Source of the DNA: Actinoplanes liguriensis
GTDB lineage: Bacteria > Actinomycetota > Actinomycetes > Mycobacteriales > Micromonosporaceae
NCBI GenBank assembly: GCA_000715855.1
Contig: KL571365.1
Coordinates: forward strand, 1 to 6,678
Direction of reading: 5' to 3'
DNA length: 6,678 nucleotides
Within the stretch, counting starts at the first letter, position 1; each line of letters opens with the position of its first letter. The notes under the pieces were generated by a model, which saw only the letters and a program-made list of their open reading frames with translations, did no database searches and was not told where the DNA came from. Positions 6,654 through 6,678 of the stretch are shown here, one piece after another. The translations under genes were made by a program, and so were the position numbers.

Positions 6654-6678
6654 GCCGTGCTCCCGTCGCGGTTCTCGG
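6650..6678 (-). CDS. Possible 3' end of an upstream operon gene
   Basis: Only 29 nt are in the window. In the frame set by the TGA within the permease ATGA, the sequence reads ENRDGSTA and then stop, with no interruption back to the window edge. A short open frame like this can occur by chance in GC-rich DNA. However, all four other junctions in the operon use the same 4-nt overlap, so a real upstream gene ending here is plausible. Nothing can be said of its function. Confidence 0.35.
6660..6664 (-). promoter_or_regulatory. Ribosome binding site of the permease gene
   Basis: GGGAG lies 6 nt before the ATG at 6653. It settles the start at the Pro-Ala-containing N-terminus rather than at internal Met32. 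Confidence 0.75.

Overview
The window is very GC-rich with strong G/C in third codon positions, and every gene I can support lies on the minus strand. Codon use, lipoprotein signal, and the style of the formylglycine-generating enzyme and FtsX-type exporter point to a high-GC actinomycete, perhaps a Micromonosporaceae/Actinoplanes-like genome. The genus is an inference from resemblance only.

Reading the minus strand 5' to 3' (from high to low coordinates), positions 6678 to 1702 hold one tightly packed operon. It encodes a TauC/SsuC-type ABC permease (6653-5817), its ATPase (5820-5059), a lipoprotein substrate-binding protein (5062-4091), a formylglycine-type sulfatase (4094-2625) and a formylglycine-generating enzyme, FGE (2628-1702). 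Each junction is a 4-nt ATGA or GTGA overlap. The first start codon also sits in an ATGA whose TGA closes an open frame entering from outside the window, so the operon probably begins further upstream. The three transport genes have clear Shine-Dalgarno sequences. The sulfatase and FGE have none I can see and probably depend on translational coupling.

Functionally this looks like a self-contained organosulfur-scavenging module. The ABC importer would bring in a sulfate ester or sulfonate. The sulfatase, which has no signal peptide, would cleave it in the cytoplasm. The FGE would convert Cys49 of the sulfatase to the catalytic formylglycine. The architecture is analogous to the atsRBC-atsA sulfate-ester systems of Pseudomonas, with the dedicated maturase added. 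The substrate cannot be read from the sequence.

Positions 1630 to 1 hold the start of an FtsX/MacB-type ABC exporter permease that runs off the window. It is interrupted by a one-base frameshift near 838-841: the N-terminal membrane anchor and extracellular domain are in one frame, and the following transmembrane segments are in another that stays open to the window edge. It lies 71 nt after the FGE stop and is probably functionally unrelated.

No tRNA, rRNA, CRISPR array, insertion sequence or convincing terminator was seen. Three of the six main genes carry a rare TTA leucine codon. The one five codons before the sulfatase stop is the most suggestive of regulation.
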